Positions 52,853 to 62,552 are shown, numbered from the stretch's first letter. The stretch is DNA of 64,000 nucleotides from JAQVIJ01 sp041287365 (GCA_041287365.1 JBEULL010000004.1:248001-312000); one strand, 5' to 3'. Notes: generated by a model not told the origin, from the sequence alone. A program made the numbers and translations.

Positions 52853-55243
52853 ATGGAAGTATCTGACACCTTGACCAGTATAATCGAATTCGGAGACCAG
52901 CAATCCATCGATATTCCGGATCAATTGCCCCTCATGGCGGTAAGGGACATAGTTATTTATCCATCCATGATCGTGCCGTTATTTGTAGGCAGGGGGGCAT
53001 CGGTGGCGGCTGTCAACGAGGCCATGGCCACTAATAAACTCATCTTTCTTGTTACGCAAAAGGATTCGGCTGACGAGAACCCGGGTAAGGAGGGACTTTA
53101 TAAGATAGGAGTGGTCGCTGTGGTCATGAGGGGGCTTCAGTTGCCTGATGGTCGCCTCAAGATACTCGTCCAGGCCATAATGAAGGCCAAGATCCTGACA
53201 TTCGTACAGGAGAAGCCGTTTATCGCTGTCAGGCTCAAGCCCCTGCCAGAGACACCGCTCAAGGGAACAGGGGTCGAGATCGAGGCCCTTATTCGAAATG
53301 TCAGGGAGCAGGCGGAAAAGCTTTTTGGGCTTAAGGGCGTCTTGAATCCAGAATTGGCCGGCATTTTGAACGAAATCGACGATCCAGGCAGATTGGCCGA
53401 CATGATTGCTTCAAACATGCGTTTTGCGCTTGCAGATGCACAGCATCTTCTGGAACTCGTCGATCCATTGGAGCGGCTCAAGGTTTTGAACGACCTGCTC
53501 TCTCGTGAGCTGGAGATATCATTCGTGCAGGCCAAGATTCAATCCGAGGCCAAAGAGGAGATGAATCGCACGCAGCGAGAGTATTTTTTGCGCGAACAGC
53601 TTCGGGCCATAAAAAAAGAACTCGGAGAACTCGACGAAAAAGAGGATGAACTGGAGGAATTGCGCGAGGGCGTCTTGAATGCGAGAATGCCGCAGGATGT
53701 CTATGAAGAGGCCATGAAACAGATAGACCGCCTGGAGGCCATGCATCCCGATTCCGGCGAGACCTCCATGGTGCGCACCTATATCGAATGGCTCATCGAT
53801 CTGCCGTGGTCGTCAGCGACGCGTGACAAGATGGACGTGGTCTATGCCAGACGCATACTTGACGAAGAACATTATGATCTGGAGAAGATCAAAGAGAGAA
53901 TACTGGAATATATAGCCGTCAGAAAGTTGAATCGTCAGGCTAAAGGCCCCATTCTGTGTTTTCTTGGCCCTCCTGGCGTGGGCAAGACATCCCTCGGCCG
54001 TTCCATAGCCAGGGCCATAGGCAGAAAGTTTGTGCGCATATCCCTGGGCGGCGTGAGGGATGAGGCAGAGATTCGAGGCCACAGACGCACATATCTGGGC
54101 GCCATGCCTGGCCGTATCATACAGGGCCTCAAACGGGCCGGTACCAACAACCCTGTCTTCATGATGGATGAGGTGGACAAGATCGGCACGGATTTCAGGG
54201 GGGATCCTGCATCAGCCCTTCTGGAGGCATTGGACCCCGAACAGAACAACAGTTTTGTGGATCACTATATCGATCTGCCTTTCGATCTCTCCAAGGTCAT
54301 CTTCATTCTTACGGCCAATGCCACAGACACCATTCCATCTCCGCTTCTGGATCGTCTGGAGATCATAGAGCTGTCGGGCTATACCGCCGAAGAGAAAAAG
54401 CAGATAGCCATGCGCTATCTCATACCAAAACAGGCAAAAGAGCATGGTATAAAACCGAATCAGATGGAAATCACGGAGCATGCCTTGATAGCTGTTATAA
54501 CAGATTATACCCGTGAGGCCGGTGTGCGTGAACTGGAGCGTCAGATCGGTGCGATATGTAGAAAAATAGCCAAAAAACTGGCCGAGAATCAAGAAGGCCC
54601 ATTTAGAATCACACCCAAAAATCTTCAGCGCTATCTGGGTGTTGCCAGGTATCAGCCCGAATTGGCTATGGAAGAGGACGAGGTCGGTGTGTCCACCGGT
54701 CTGGCCTGGACACCATACGGAGGCGAGGTCCTGCGCATAGAGGCCGCGCTCGTAAAGGGTAAGGGCAATGTGGTGATCACAGGGCTTCTGGGAGAGGTCA
54801 TGAAGGAGTCATGTCAGGCCGCTCTGAGCTATACCAAGTCCATTTTGGAGAAATTGGGCATCGATTCAAAATTTTTTGAAGAAAAAGACCTGCATGTGCA
54901 TGTGCCTTCCGGTGCCGTTCCAAAGGATGGTCCTTCAGCGGGTATCACTCTTACCGCCGCCATCATATCGTCGGCCCTTGGCAAAATTGTTCGAAAGAAT
55001 GTGGCCATGACCGGCGAGATCACGCTGCGAGGCCGTGTGCTGCCCATAGGCGGGCTGAAGGAAAAGGCCCTGGCCGCGCTGCGTTATGGAATCGAGACGG
55101 TCATAATACCCGAGCAGAACCTGAAGGATTTGGAGGAACTACCCGCCTACCTCAAGCGTGCCGTAAACTTCGTGCCGGTCAAGCATATGAATGAGGTTTT
55201 GCCACTGGTATTCAAGGATAAAATCAGCCTGCAAGCCTCTTGA
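52853..55243 (+). CDS. lon: ATP-dependent protease Lon
   Basis: 796 residues, full length. N-terminal Lon substrate domain (PLMAVRDIVIYPSMIVPLFV), coiled-coil (EELREGVLNARMPQDVYEEA), AAA+ domain with Walker A GPPGVGKTSLGRS near residue 372, arginine-containing GGVRDEAEIRGHRRTYLGAMPG, and protease domain with catalytic Ser in KDGPSAGIT near 692 and Lys in GGLKEKALAA. Cytoplasmic quality control and regulator turnover. A 183-bp region upstream has no gene. The next gene starts 16 bp later. Confidence 0.97.
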   Translation: MEVSDTLTSIIEFGDQQSIDIPDQLPLMAVRDIVIYPSMIVPLFVGRGASVAAVNEAMATNKLIFLVTQKDSADENPGKEGLYKIGVVAVVMRGLQLPDGRLKILVQAIMKAKILTFVQEKPFIAVRLKPLPETPLKGTGVEIEALIRNVREQAEKLFGLKGVLNPELAGILNEIDDPGRLADMIASNMRFALADAQHLLELVDPLERLKVLNDLLSRELEISFVQAKIQSEAKEEMNRTQREYFLREQLRAIKKELGELDEKEDELEELREGVLNARMPQDVYEEAMKQIDRLEAMHPDSGETSMVRTYIEWLIDLPWSSATRDKMDVVYARRILDEEHYDLEKIKERILEYIAVRKLNRQAKGPILCFLGPPGVGKTSLGRSIARAIGRKFVRISLGGVRDEAEIRGHRRTYLGAMPGRIIQGLKRAGTNNPVFMMDEVDKIGTDFRGDPASALLEALDPEQNNSFVDHYIDLPFDLSKVIFILTANATDTIPSPLLDRLEIIELSGYTAEEKKQIAMRYLIPKQAKEHGIKPNQMEITEHALIAVITDYTREAGVRELERQIGAICRKIAKKLAENQEGPFRITPKNLQRYLGVARYQPELAMEEDEVGVSTGLAWTPYGGEVLRIEAALVKGKGNVVITGLLGEVMKESCQAALSYTKSILEKLGIDSKFFEEKDLHVHVPSGAVPKDGPSAGITLTAAIISSALGKIVRKNVAMTGEITLRGRVLPIGGLKEKALAALRYGIETVIIPEQNLKDLEELPAYLKRAVNFVPVKHMNEVLPLVFKDKISLQAS

Positions 55244-55259
55244 ACAGGATGTAACGCAC

Positions 55260-56387
55260 ATGAATCCAAATTCGCAACGACTGATCGATACTTTTACATC
55301 CCTTGTGAGAATCGACAGCCCTTCAAAAGAAGAGGCGCAAGTGGCCCGGTGGATCAGGAATCGTCTTGCCGCTATCGGCGCAGAGATATATGAGGATGAC
55401 TCACGGGCTGTGACCGGTTCCAACACAGGAAATCTGATAGCGCGCATTCACGGCGATTCTGCTGTTTCGCCCCTGCTTTTCTGTGTGCACATGGATACGG
55501 TGGAGCCTGGCCGCGGGATACAGCCTAGATTCAATGACGGCGTCTTCACCTCCAGCGGCAACACCATTCTAGGTGCGGATGACAAGGCTGCCATCGCCAT
55601 ACTTTTGGAGGTATTGGAGCTCATACAGGAAAACGGTATACCACATGGACCGTTGGAGCTGGTATTCACTGTGTGTGAGGAGATCGGTCTCTTGGGTGCA
55701 AAGGCGCTGGACGTCTCACTTCTGAAGGCCAGGTCAGGTTACGCCCTGGATGCCACCAATGTCTATAAGCTCATCACCAATGCCCCTTGTGCCACGCGTT
55801 TCAAGGCCGATGTGATTGGAAAGGCGGCCCATGCAGGTGCCAATCCGGAGGCCGGTATCAGTGCCATTCAACTGGCGGCCAAGGCCATTGCCGCCATGCC
55901 CCTCGGCCGTATCGATTCTGACACCACCGCCAATATCGGTGTGATTCATGGTGGAAAGGCTACAAATATAATCCCTGATCTGGTGGAGATACATGGCGAG
56001 GTGCGCAGTCATGATTCAGAAAAGTTGCGTAAGACACAGGATGAGATACTGTCTCTGTTGCACAAGGTCATAGAAGATTGTCCAAAGCAGGATGGCTTGC
56101 CCAGGCTGGAGACCTTTGTACAAAACGATTATCCTCTTTTGCGCATAGATCGAGGCCATCCCGTGGTCACTGCTGCCATGCGTGCGGCGGCGTTCCTGTC
56201 CAAAGAGCTTGTTTTGGGTAGAACGGGCGGCGGCAGCGATGCAAATATATTGTGCGGTAAGGGAATTGTCTGCGCTGTCATGGGGATTGGAATGGAAAAG
56301 GTGCATACCACAAACGAGTTCATACGGTTGAGTGATATGGAAAACTGCTGTCGATTGGTGCTTTCCATAATAAGAGAGTGGAGATGA
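55260..56387 (+). CDS. M20-family peptidase (PepT-like tripeptidase/aminoacylase)
   Basis: 375 residues. Zinc ligands: His in FCVHMDTVEPGRG, Asp in ILGADDKAAIAILLEVLE, Glu pair in FTVCEEIGLLGA. A dimerisation lid domain contains DVIGKAAHAGANPEAGISA. The final active-site Gly-rich segment RTGGGSDANILCGKG is clear. This is the PepT-like group. ATG 55260 with AGGATGTAAC upstream is favoured over the frame from 55191, which overlaps lon. Confidence 0.9.
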   Translation: MNPNSQRLIDTFTSLVRIDSPSKEEAQVARWIRNRLAAIGAEIYEDDSRAVTGSNTGNLIARIHGDSAVSPLLFCVHMDTVEPGRGIQPRFNDGVFTSSGNTILGADDKAAIAILLEVLELIQENGIPHGPLELVFTVCEEIGLLGAKALDVSLLKARSGYALDATNVYKLITNAPCATRFKADVIGKAAHAGANPEAGISAIQLAAKAIAAMPLGRIDSDTTANIGVIHGGKATNIIPDLVEIHGEVRSHDSEKLRKTQDEILSLLHKVIEDCPKQDGLPRLETFVQNDYPLLRIDRGHPVVTAAMRAAAFLSKELVLGRTGGGSDANILCGKGIVCAVMGIGMEKVHTTNEFIRLSDMENCCRLVLSIIREWR

Positions 56388-56390
56388 ACT

Positions 56391-56409
56391 GTGGGGTGTT
56401 TTGCCCCAC
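56391..56409 (+). terminator. Short hairpin after the M20 peptidase gene
   Basis: GTGGGG-TGTTTTG-CCCCAC forms a 6-bp stem with a 7-nt loop directly after the stop codon. A near copy of the loop-stem text (GGGGTGTTTTGCCC) follows at 56416. Weak terminator or stabiliser. Confidence 0.4.
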
Positions 56410-56640
56410 TGCAAGGGGGTGTTTTGCCCGTTCACCGCATTCTCAGTCGATGTAATTTCCTGTAGTCAGTCTGGAATAAGACGCATTCCATCGTGCTTCT
56501 AAATAAAAGATGAAGTGTTTAACAATACTTTCATGCCTGTTATGAAAAAAATGTGATTTGATATCTTGGCACATTTTTGGCTATTTTCATATCCTTTGAG
56601 GTTGTTATCAAGTAGCCAAATAAAAGAAAGGAGTGCAGTT

Positions 56641-58404
56641 ATGAAGTTGGATCCCACCACTATGAAGGACTGGCAGATCGCAGAGGCTGCCGAAGAGAAC
56701 ATGAAGACCGTCTATCAGCTGGCCGAGGAGATGGGGCTCGAAAAGGATGAGCTTTTGCCCTATGGCCACTACGTCGCCAAGATAGACTATGCCAAGGTTC
56801 TGGAGCGGCTGAAGGATAGGCCGAATGGCAAATATATCGATGTCACGGCCATCACACCGACTCCATTGGGAGAGGGGAAAAGCACCTGTTCGGTAGGCCT
56901 GATGGAGGGCCTTGGTAAGCGCGGTAAGCATGTGATGGGTGCCCTGCGGCAACCTTCCGGCGGGCCTACCTTCAATATCAAGGGAAGTGCTGCCGGTGGT
57001 GGTCTTGCACAGGTCATTCCTCTTTCAAAATTTTCTCTCGGGCTTACCGGCGACATCAACGCCATCATGAATGCCCATAACCTGGGCATGGTGGCCCTGA
57101 CCGCCCGTATGCAGCATGAGGCCAATTATTCAGACGAGGAACTGGCCAAAAGGGGCTTGAAGCGTCTGAACATACATCCAAAAATGGTGGAATTCCGCTG
57201 GATTATAGATTTTTGCGCACAGGCTTTGCGCAATATCACCATCGGTATAGGCGGCAAGATGGACGGGTTCACCATGCAGAGCGGTTTCAATATAGCGGTC
57301 AGCTCTGAAATTATGGCCATTCTCGCCATTGCCAACGACCTCAAAGACCTGCGTGAGCGTATAGGGAATATTGTGGTGGCCTATGACCGCAGTGGTAAGC
57401 CCATTACCACTGAAGACCTGGAGGTAGCCGGGGCTATGGCTGCATGGATGGTGGAGGCGGTGAATCCCAACCTGATGCAGACCATTGAAGGCCAGCCGTG
57501 TCTCATTCATGCAGGGCCGTTCGCTAATATCGCCATCGGTCAGTCCTCTGTCATAGCGGATCGTGTTGGTTTGAAGCTCAGTGATTATGTGGTGACCGAA
57601 AGCGGTTTTGGTGCAGATATTGGATTTGAAAAGTTCTGGAACCTCAAGTGCCGTTTCAGCGGCATAAAGCCGGATTGCGCTGTGGTGGTTGCGACCATAC
57701 GCGCCCTGAAGTGCCATGGCGGTGCCCCTATTCCAGTCCCTGGAAAGCCCATGCCCGAGGAATACAGTAAGGAAAACGTGGGTTGGGCCGAGGCGGGTTG
57801 CTCCAATCTCTTGCATCATATTGAGACGGTCAAAAAGGCTGGAATCAATCCCGTGGTGTGCATCAACGCATTCTATACAGACACAAAAAACGAGATACAG
57901 GCCGTTAGAAGATTGTGTGAACAGGCAGGGGCCCGCGTGGCTGTGTCCGAACACTGGCTCAAAGGAGGAGATGGCGCCCTTGAATTCGCAGATGCTGTAA
58001 TGGACGCCTGTAACGAGAAGAGCAACTTTAAATTCCTCTATGATTTGGATGTTCCTCTCAGACAACGTATCGAAATGATTACAAAAGAGGTTTATGGCGG
58101 CGATGGTGTCACCTACAGTCCTGAAGCAGCCTCAAAGGCGGAGGCCATTGAAAAGGATGCGGAGCTGTCAAAGCTCGGCACCTGTATGGTGAAGACCCAT
58201 TTGAGTCTTTCGGACAATCCGAATCTGAAGGGTGCTCCAAAGGGCTGGAAATTGCATGTTCGAGATATATTGACATATAAAGGCGCTGGTTTTGTGGTAC
58301 CGGTGGCAGGGGCCATTACCCTTATGCCCGGTACAAGCTCGGATCCAGCATACAGAAGGGTGGATGTGGATACGGCGACAGGCAAGGTCAAGGGGCTCTT
58401 TTGA
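56641..58404 (+). CDS. fhs: Formate-tetrahydrofolate ligase
   Basis: ATP-dependent entry of formate into the one-carbon pool, used in the Wood-Ljungdahl methyl branch. 587 residues from ATG 56641 (AAAGGAGTGCAGTT upstream). The ATP loop TPLGEGKSTCSVGLMEGLG and GSAAGGGLAQVIPL are diagnostic, with MQHEANYSDEELAKRGL and C-terminal LMPGTSSDPAYRRVDVD. Intact. It is a single gene followed by a universal stress protein gene. Links with folC and with CO2 or formate metabolism typical of sulfur anaerobes. Confidence 0.97.
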   Translation: MKLDPTTMKDWQIAEAAEENMKTVYQLAEEMGLEKDELLPYGHYVAKIDYAKVLERLKDRPNGKYIDVTAITPTPLGEGKSTCSVGLMEGLGKRGKHVMGALRQPSGGPTFNIKGSAAGGGLAQVIPLSKFSLGLTGDINAIMNAHNLGMVALTARMQHEANYSDEELAKRGLKRLNIHPKMVEFRWIIDFCAQALRNITIGIGGKMDGFTMQSGFNIAVSSEIMAILAIANDLKDLRERIGNIVVAYDRSGKPITTEDLEVAGAMAAWMVEAVNPNLMQTIEGQPCLIHAGPFANIAIGQSSVIADRVGLKLSDYVVTESGFGADIGFEKFWNLKCRFSGIKPDCAVVVATIRALKCHGGAPIPVPGKPMPEEYSKENVGWAEAGCSNLLHHIETVKKAGINPVVCINAFYTDTKNEIQAVRRLCEQAGARVAVSEHWLKGGDGALEFADAVMDACNEKSNFKFLYDLDVPLRQRIEMITKEVYGGDGVTYSPEAASKAEAIEKDAELSKLGTCMVKTHLSLSDNPNLKGAPKGWKLHVRDILTYKGAGFVVPVAGAITLMPGTSSDPAYRRVDVDTATGKVKGLF

Positions 58405-58546
58405 TCCTTAATTTGCTTGCAAACCTGTTTGATTAGATATATTGTTTTGTAAAGGCTGTGCAATATTTCTTCATAGACATGTAATTAGTAACCAATATGT
58501 TGCGATGATATTGTGCAGCCCATTAAAACATTATCAGGAGGGCACC

Positions 58547-59002
58547 ATGATGAACATTAAACACATTCTTTTCCCTGTGGACTTTACGGAAAGCTCCCAG
58601 AAGATCGTATCTTACGTAAAACAGTTTGTTCAGGCTTGCAATGCGCAACTTTCGCTTATTCATGTGGTAAGGGGGCCGGAGGATTTCGCTGGTTTCGAGC
58701 TCGGAGCAGCTTGGTGGACATCCATTCAGAAAGAGGTGATGGACGGCGCCAATCAGGCCATGGAACAGTTTGTAAACGACAATCTGGCTGATGTGCCCAA
58801 TGTAAAAACGTTTGTAACCATCGGAGACATCGTGGAAGAGGTCGTAAGTTATGCCAACGCAAATAAGATCGATCTGATTCTCATAGGTACTCACGGCAGG
58901 AAAGGATTGGAAAAGGCCATGTTCGGAAGTGTGGCGGAAGGCGTTGTGAAGGCCGCACCTTGTCCTGTTCTTACGATCAACCCTTATAAGATCAAGCCCT
59001 GA
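58547..59002 (+). CDS. Universal stress protein (UspA family)
   Basis: 151 residues. Start MMNIKHILFPVDFTESSQKIV is preceded by AGGAGGGCACC. The nucleotide-binding motif GTHGRKGLEKAMFGSVAEGVV (GxxGxxxxxxGSVA type) near residue 120 indicates an ATP-binding UspA. The frame begins at TTG 58442 but the extension has no ribosome site. The role is stress adaptation and is not specified by context. Confidence 0.93.
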   Translation: MMNIKHILFPVDFTESSQKIVSYVKQFVQACNAQLSLIHVVRGPEDFAGFELGAAWWTSIQKEVMDGANQAMEQFVNDNLADVPNVKTFVTIGDIVEEVVSYANANKIDLILIGTHGRKGLEKAMFGSVAEGVVKAAPCPVLTINPYKIKP

Positions 59003-59039
59003 CAACGTGTGCATGTCAATGTCATAACCGATTCTATCG

Positions 59040-59186
59040 TAAGGCAAGTCCCAAAAATTGTTCTTTTGCCTGATAGCTGCGTTGCTTGTCAGCGAAAAAT
59101 GCTCACATACGGAGAGTATGCTGCGATTTTTCGCCTTCTCGCGCCTTGCTATTCAACAAAACTCCTAATTTTTGGGACTTGCCTTA
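59040..59186. mobile_element. MITE-like element with 20-bp perfect terminal inverted repeats
   Basis: TAAGGCAAGTCCCAAAAATT (59040-59059) is the perfect reverse complement of 59167-59186. The interior holds a second inverted repeat (CATAC...GTATG) and no coding capacity. TA dinucleotides at both edges are compatible with TA target duplication. 147 bp in total, non-autonomous. Confidence 0.7.
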
Positions 59187-59206
59187 AGTTTTTATTTTGC
59201 AAAAAA

Positions 59207-59230
59207 AAGGGGGATGGTCATGTCCCCCTT
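59207..59230 (+). terminator. Hairpin terminator between two MITE-like elements
   Basis: AAGGGGGA (59207-59214) and TCCCCCTT (59223-59230) around an 8-nt loop, followed by GTGTTTT. It is preceded by an A run, so it may act in both directions. Probably the original terminator of the universal stress protein gene, separated from it by the element at 59040. Confidence 0.7.
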
Positions 59231-59252
59231 GTGTTTTCATCACTTCGCGAAC

Positions 59253-59380
59253 TTGATGGCGTCGCAAAAATTCACCAAGTGCTGTGTTGGGCTGTATCTC
59301 TTGCCTCAAGACGCGCGCGTTTGCATTTGGTGTTTTTTGCCGTAGCCATTCCCTATAGTGACTTTTTACGAGAACATCAA
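59253..59380. mobile_element. MITE-like element with imperfect terminal inverted repeats abutting the next gene start
   Basis: Left end TTGATGGCGTCGCAAAAA and the reverse complement of the right end (TTGATGTTCTCGTAAAAA) match at 14 of 18 positions. ACTTGA occurs at both edges (59251-59256 and 59381-59386). The interior is non-coding. 128 bp. The TTG start codon of the downstream gene lies 2 bp after its right end. Confidence 0.65.
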
Positions 59381-59382
59381 AC

Positions 59383-62049
59383 TTGACTCGAATAGCTGCT
59401 GCCCCTTTTACTGTTGTCACCACTCATGTCAATGCCGATTTCGATGCCATGGCATCTGCTCTGGCGGCATCCAAATTATATCCAAATTCTGTCATTGTTC
59501 TGCCTGGTTCTCAAGAAAAAGGCCTTCGGGATTTTCTGGTTGGGCATTCAAATACAGTGACTTGTCAGGTGGCTCTTAAAGAGATCGACTTGAACGTAGT
59601 GCGCCTGCTGGTGGTGGTGGATACCAGACAGAAGGATCGCATAGGCGTCTTTGCCGACCTGCTGAATCGGGACGGAGTGGAGATACATGTCTATGACCAT
59701 CATCCGCCTTCACCTCAGGATATTCAAGGGCATAAGCTGTTTTTCGATGATGTTGGAGCGAACACCACGATTCTAGTACGGTATCTCATGGAACGGAACG
59801 TGGTTTTGACACCGGATGAGGCTACGCTGCTGGCGGCAGGTATCTATGAAGACACCGGTTTTTTCGGTTTCAATTCCACCACCTCCAGGGACTTGAAGGC
59901 CGCTGCATGGTTGTTGGAACAAGGTGCATCCGTGCAGGAGATATCGCATGTCCTGACCAGAGCCCTGACACCTGAACATGTCGGCTTACTGAATGACCTG
60001 CTCACTCATGCCGGTACCTATTCCATAGCAGGCATCCCCATCACCATAGCCAAAACCAGCATGAACCAGTATGTGGAGGATTTCGCTGTGTTTGCCCACG
60101 AGATAATGGACATGCAGAAGCTGCCCTGTATATTTCTTGTGGGTATGATGCCGGAGCAGACCATAGTGGTGGGAAGAAGCAGGGATGCTCGAGTCAATGT
60201 GGGCGATATATTGAGAAAACTAGGGGGAGGCGGCCATGCTTCCGCTGCATCGGTTACCCTCAAGGGTGTTGTATTGCACGAGGCGGAAGAGATGGTACTG
60301 CAGGCCGTCAAAACCGCTCTTGGGCCGGAGCCTTTGGCTATGCATTTTATGTCAAGGCCGGTCATCTCCATGCCTCCTGAAACAACGCTTGCGGAGGCCA
60401 GCGAGCTGTTGACCCGTTATGGTATAACGGTGCTGCCTGTGACGCAGGACGGCCGCATGCTCGGCGCCATATCACGGCGTACTGTGGAAAAGGCCATCTC
60501 ACACGGGCTTGCCGATCTGCCTGTGACACACTATATGACAACGGATTTTGAGGTGGTGTCTCCGTCTGCGCCCTTACAGCGCATAAAGGAGATAATCGTT
60601 GATTCCAGGCAGCGTTTTTTGCCGGTGGTGGAAAATGGCAGACTGGAAGGCGTGATCACCAGAACCGATCTCTTGCAACTGTTTACAAACGACCCTTCCC
60701 TCAAGCCCCTACCCCTTCTGGTTGAAAAATCCTCATGCCGAAATATTTGGTCCCTTGTAAAAGAACGCTGCTCAAAGGAGGTATTGAACTACCTCAAAAC
60801 AGCCGGAGAAGTGGCGCAACGCCTGCATTACAAGGCATATGCAGTAGGAGGCTTCGTGCGGGACATACTGCTGGACAAGCCGACACTGGATGTGGATGTG
60901 GTGATAGAAGGCGACGGCATTCGGTTTGCCTATGCCATGGCTGAGGTCTTTCATGCTCGAGTCAGACCTCATGCGCAGTTTCAGACCGCTGTCATCGTAT
61001 TTCCGAACGGTTTCAAGCTGGATGTGGCCACCGCACGATGGGAATATTATGAATATCCTGCCGCTCTTCCCACCATCGAGCTTTCCTCCATAAAGCTCGA
61101 TCTGTATCGTAGAGACTTCACCATAAACGCCATGGCCATCGGACTGACCCCTCAGGAGCAGGGTGTACTGCTGGATTACTTCGGTGGCCAGAGGGACATC
61201 AAGGATAAGCTCATTCGCGTGCTGCACAATCTCAGTATCGTGGAAGACCCCACACGGGCATTTCGCGCCATTCGTTTTGAGACGCGATACGGTTTCTTCA
61301 TTGCGAAACAGACGGTCAAACTCATTCAAAACGCCTTGTCACTTCAGTTGTTTCAGGGTCTCTCGGGTAAACGTATTTTAACGGAATTGAAGCTCATTTT
61401 GGAAGAATCCGATCCAAGACAGGCCATTCGGCGCATGTGGGAACTGGGGTTGCTTCAGTTGATTCATGCAAATCTGAAATTGACCGAGGTCGATGAACAA
61501 CGTCTGACAGCCGTTTATGAGACACTTTCCTGGTATGAACTGCTTTTCAGGCCTCAAAAACCTAGGAAATGGGTGGTCTATCTACTTGTCTTGTTGGAGT
61601 CCATGAAATTGAAGGATGCCCTGACCGTGCCGGAACGCTTGCAGATCGCGGGCGCAGTGAGGGATTTGTGCAGCAGTGAATGGATAAACGCCAAGAAGAC
61701 CATCGGCATGCTGATTCGAAGAAACAATCTGCGGCCCAGCGAGATTTATCTGATGTTGAGCGGCTTCTCCATCGAGCACCTTCTTTACATGCTGGCGGTG
61801 GTAGGACATGAGCATGTGCGCCAATACATCAGCCATTACATCATGGATATTCAAGACCAACATCCATTGACCACTGGTGATGACCTCAAGGCCATGGGAA
61901 TCGCCCCTGGTCCGGTGTATAAAGCCATTCTCACACGTCTTCTGACCGCGCGTCTCGATGGAGAGGTTGTGGACAAGGAGGGCGAGCTGGCACTGGTCAA
62001 GAGGGATTTTTCATGGGCCATACAAGGAAAAGCCCCGGCTGTTTCTTGA
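59383..62049 (+). CDS. DHH phosphoesterase - CBS - tRNA nucleotidyltransferase (A-adding type) fusion
   Basis: 888 residues, three modules. Residues ~1-310: DHH/DHHA1 phosphoesterase (THVNADFDAMASA; YDHHPPS near 104; GGGGHASAASV). Residues ~320-445: two CBS domains (MTTDFEVVSPSAPLQRI). Residues ~470-800: class II polyA polymerase/tRNA nucleotidyltransferase (GGFVRDILLD near 488; LDVDVVIEGDG; RRDFTINAMAI; FRAIRFETRYGF). This arrangement is known in deltaproteobacteria and other lineages as an A-adding or CCA-adding enzyme with a regulatory N-terminus. The apparent TTG start follows a MITE edge, without a good ribosome site, so the true start is uncertain. Confidence 0.88.
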   Translation: MTRIAAAPFTVVTTHVNADFDAMASALAASKLYPNSVIVLPGSQEKGLRDFLVGHSNTVTCQVALKEIDLNVVRLLVVVDTRQKDRIGVFADLLNRDGVEIHVYDHHPPSPQDIQGHKLFFDDVGANTTILVRYLMERNVVLTPDEATLLAAGIYEDTGFFGFNSTTSRDLKAAAWLLEQGASVQEISHVLTRALTPEHVGLLNDLLTHAGTYSIAGIPITIAKTSMNQYVEDFAVFAHEIMDMQKLPCIFLVGMMPEQTIVVGRSRDARVNVGDILRKLGGGGHASAASVTLKGVVLHEAEEMVLQAVKTALGPEPLAMHFMSRPVISMPPETTLAEASELLTRYGITVLPVTQDGRMLGAISRRTVEKAISHGLADLPVTHYMTTDFEVVSPSAPLQRIKEIIVDSRQRFLPVVENGRLEGVITRTDLLQLFTNDPSLKPLPLLVEKSSCRNIWSLVKERCSKEVLNYLKTAGEVAQRLHYKAYAVGGFVRDILLDKPTLDVDVVIEGDGIRFAYAMAEVFHARVRPHAQFQTAVIVFPNGFKLDVATARWEYYEYPAALPTIELSSIKLDLYRRDFTINAMAIGLTPQEQGVLLDYFGGQRDIKDKLIRVLHNLSIVEDPTRAFRAIRFETRYGFFIAKQTVKLIQNALSLQLFQGLSGKRILTELKLILEESDPRQAIRRMWELGLLQLIHANLKLTEVDEQRLTAVYETLSWYELLFRPQKPRKWVVYLLVLLESMKLKDALTVPERLQIAGAVRDLCSSEWINAKKTIGMLIRRNNLRPSEIYLMLSGFSIEHLLYMLAVVGHEHVRQYISHYIMDIQDQHPLTTGDDLKAMGIAPGPVYKAILTRLLTARLDGEVVDKEGELALVKRDFSWAIQGKAPAVS

Positions 62050-62240
62050 CAAGATATAAATGAGGATTATTTTCTTGAGGCGCCCTCGAAGAGCGCTGTT
62101 TAATTGTTTTTTATGGAAATCTCAAGCAGACCTATGCCTACTCGCATGGTTTTTAATTTTTTGGATTTGCCTGATGTTTAATAGTTATTTGAGATAGTTA
62201 TTCATTTATTCAACATTGCTTTTGTAAAGGAGGAAGTCTT

Positions 62241-62552
62241 ATGCCGATCTATGAATACGAGTGCAAAAAATGCAATAAAATCATCGAACATATTCAGAAG
62301 ATGTCGGACCCCAATTTGGAGACATGTCCTGAGTGCGGAGGCGAAGTGCAGAAGCTCATCTCTCATTCGAGTTTTCATCTGAAGGGAAACGGCTGGTATG
62401 TGACTGATTATGCAGGTAAAAATGCAGGTAACCAGGCGGCATCCGAGGCCGAGGCGCCGGTCCCTGCAAAGAAGGATGAAACCTCTGCCTCCGTTCCTGC
62501 CTGCTCATGTGGTTCCTCGTCCAGTGGAAGCCCATGCAGCACCGCCGGATGA
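62241..62552 (+). CDS. FmdB-family zinc ribbon protein
   Basis: 103 residues. N-terminal MPIYEYECKKCNKIIEH and TCPECGGEVQKLIS give a CxxC...CxxC zinc ribbon of the FmdB/CxxC_CxxC_SSSS family. The C-terminal tail is Ala/Pro/Ser rich and ends in a second Cys-rich patch (CSCGSSSSGSPCS). AAAGGAGGAAGTCTT precedes the start. Role uncertain; proteins of this type are linked to regulation or metal-related assembly. Confidence 0.9.
   Translation: MPIYEYECKKCNKIIEHIQKMSDPNLETCPECGGEVQKLISHSSFHLKGNGWYVTDYAGKNAGNQAASEAEAPVPAKKDETSASVPACSCGSSSSGSPCSTAG

Noticed and set aside
57130..58065. 311-codon minus-strand frame opposite fhs
   Set aside because: Antisense shadow of a strongly conserved enzyme; no domain.
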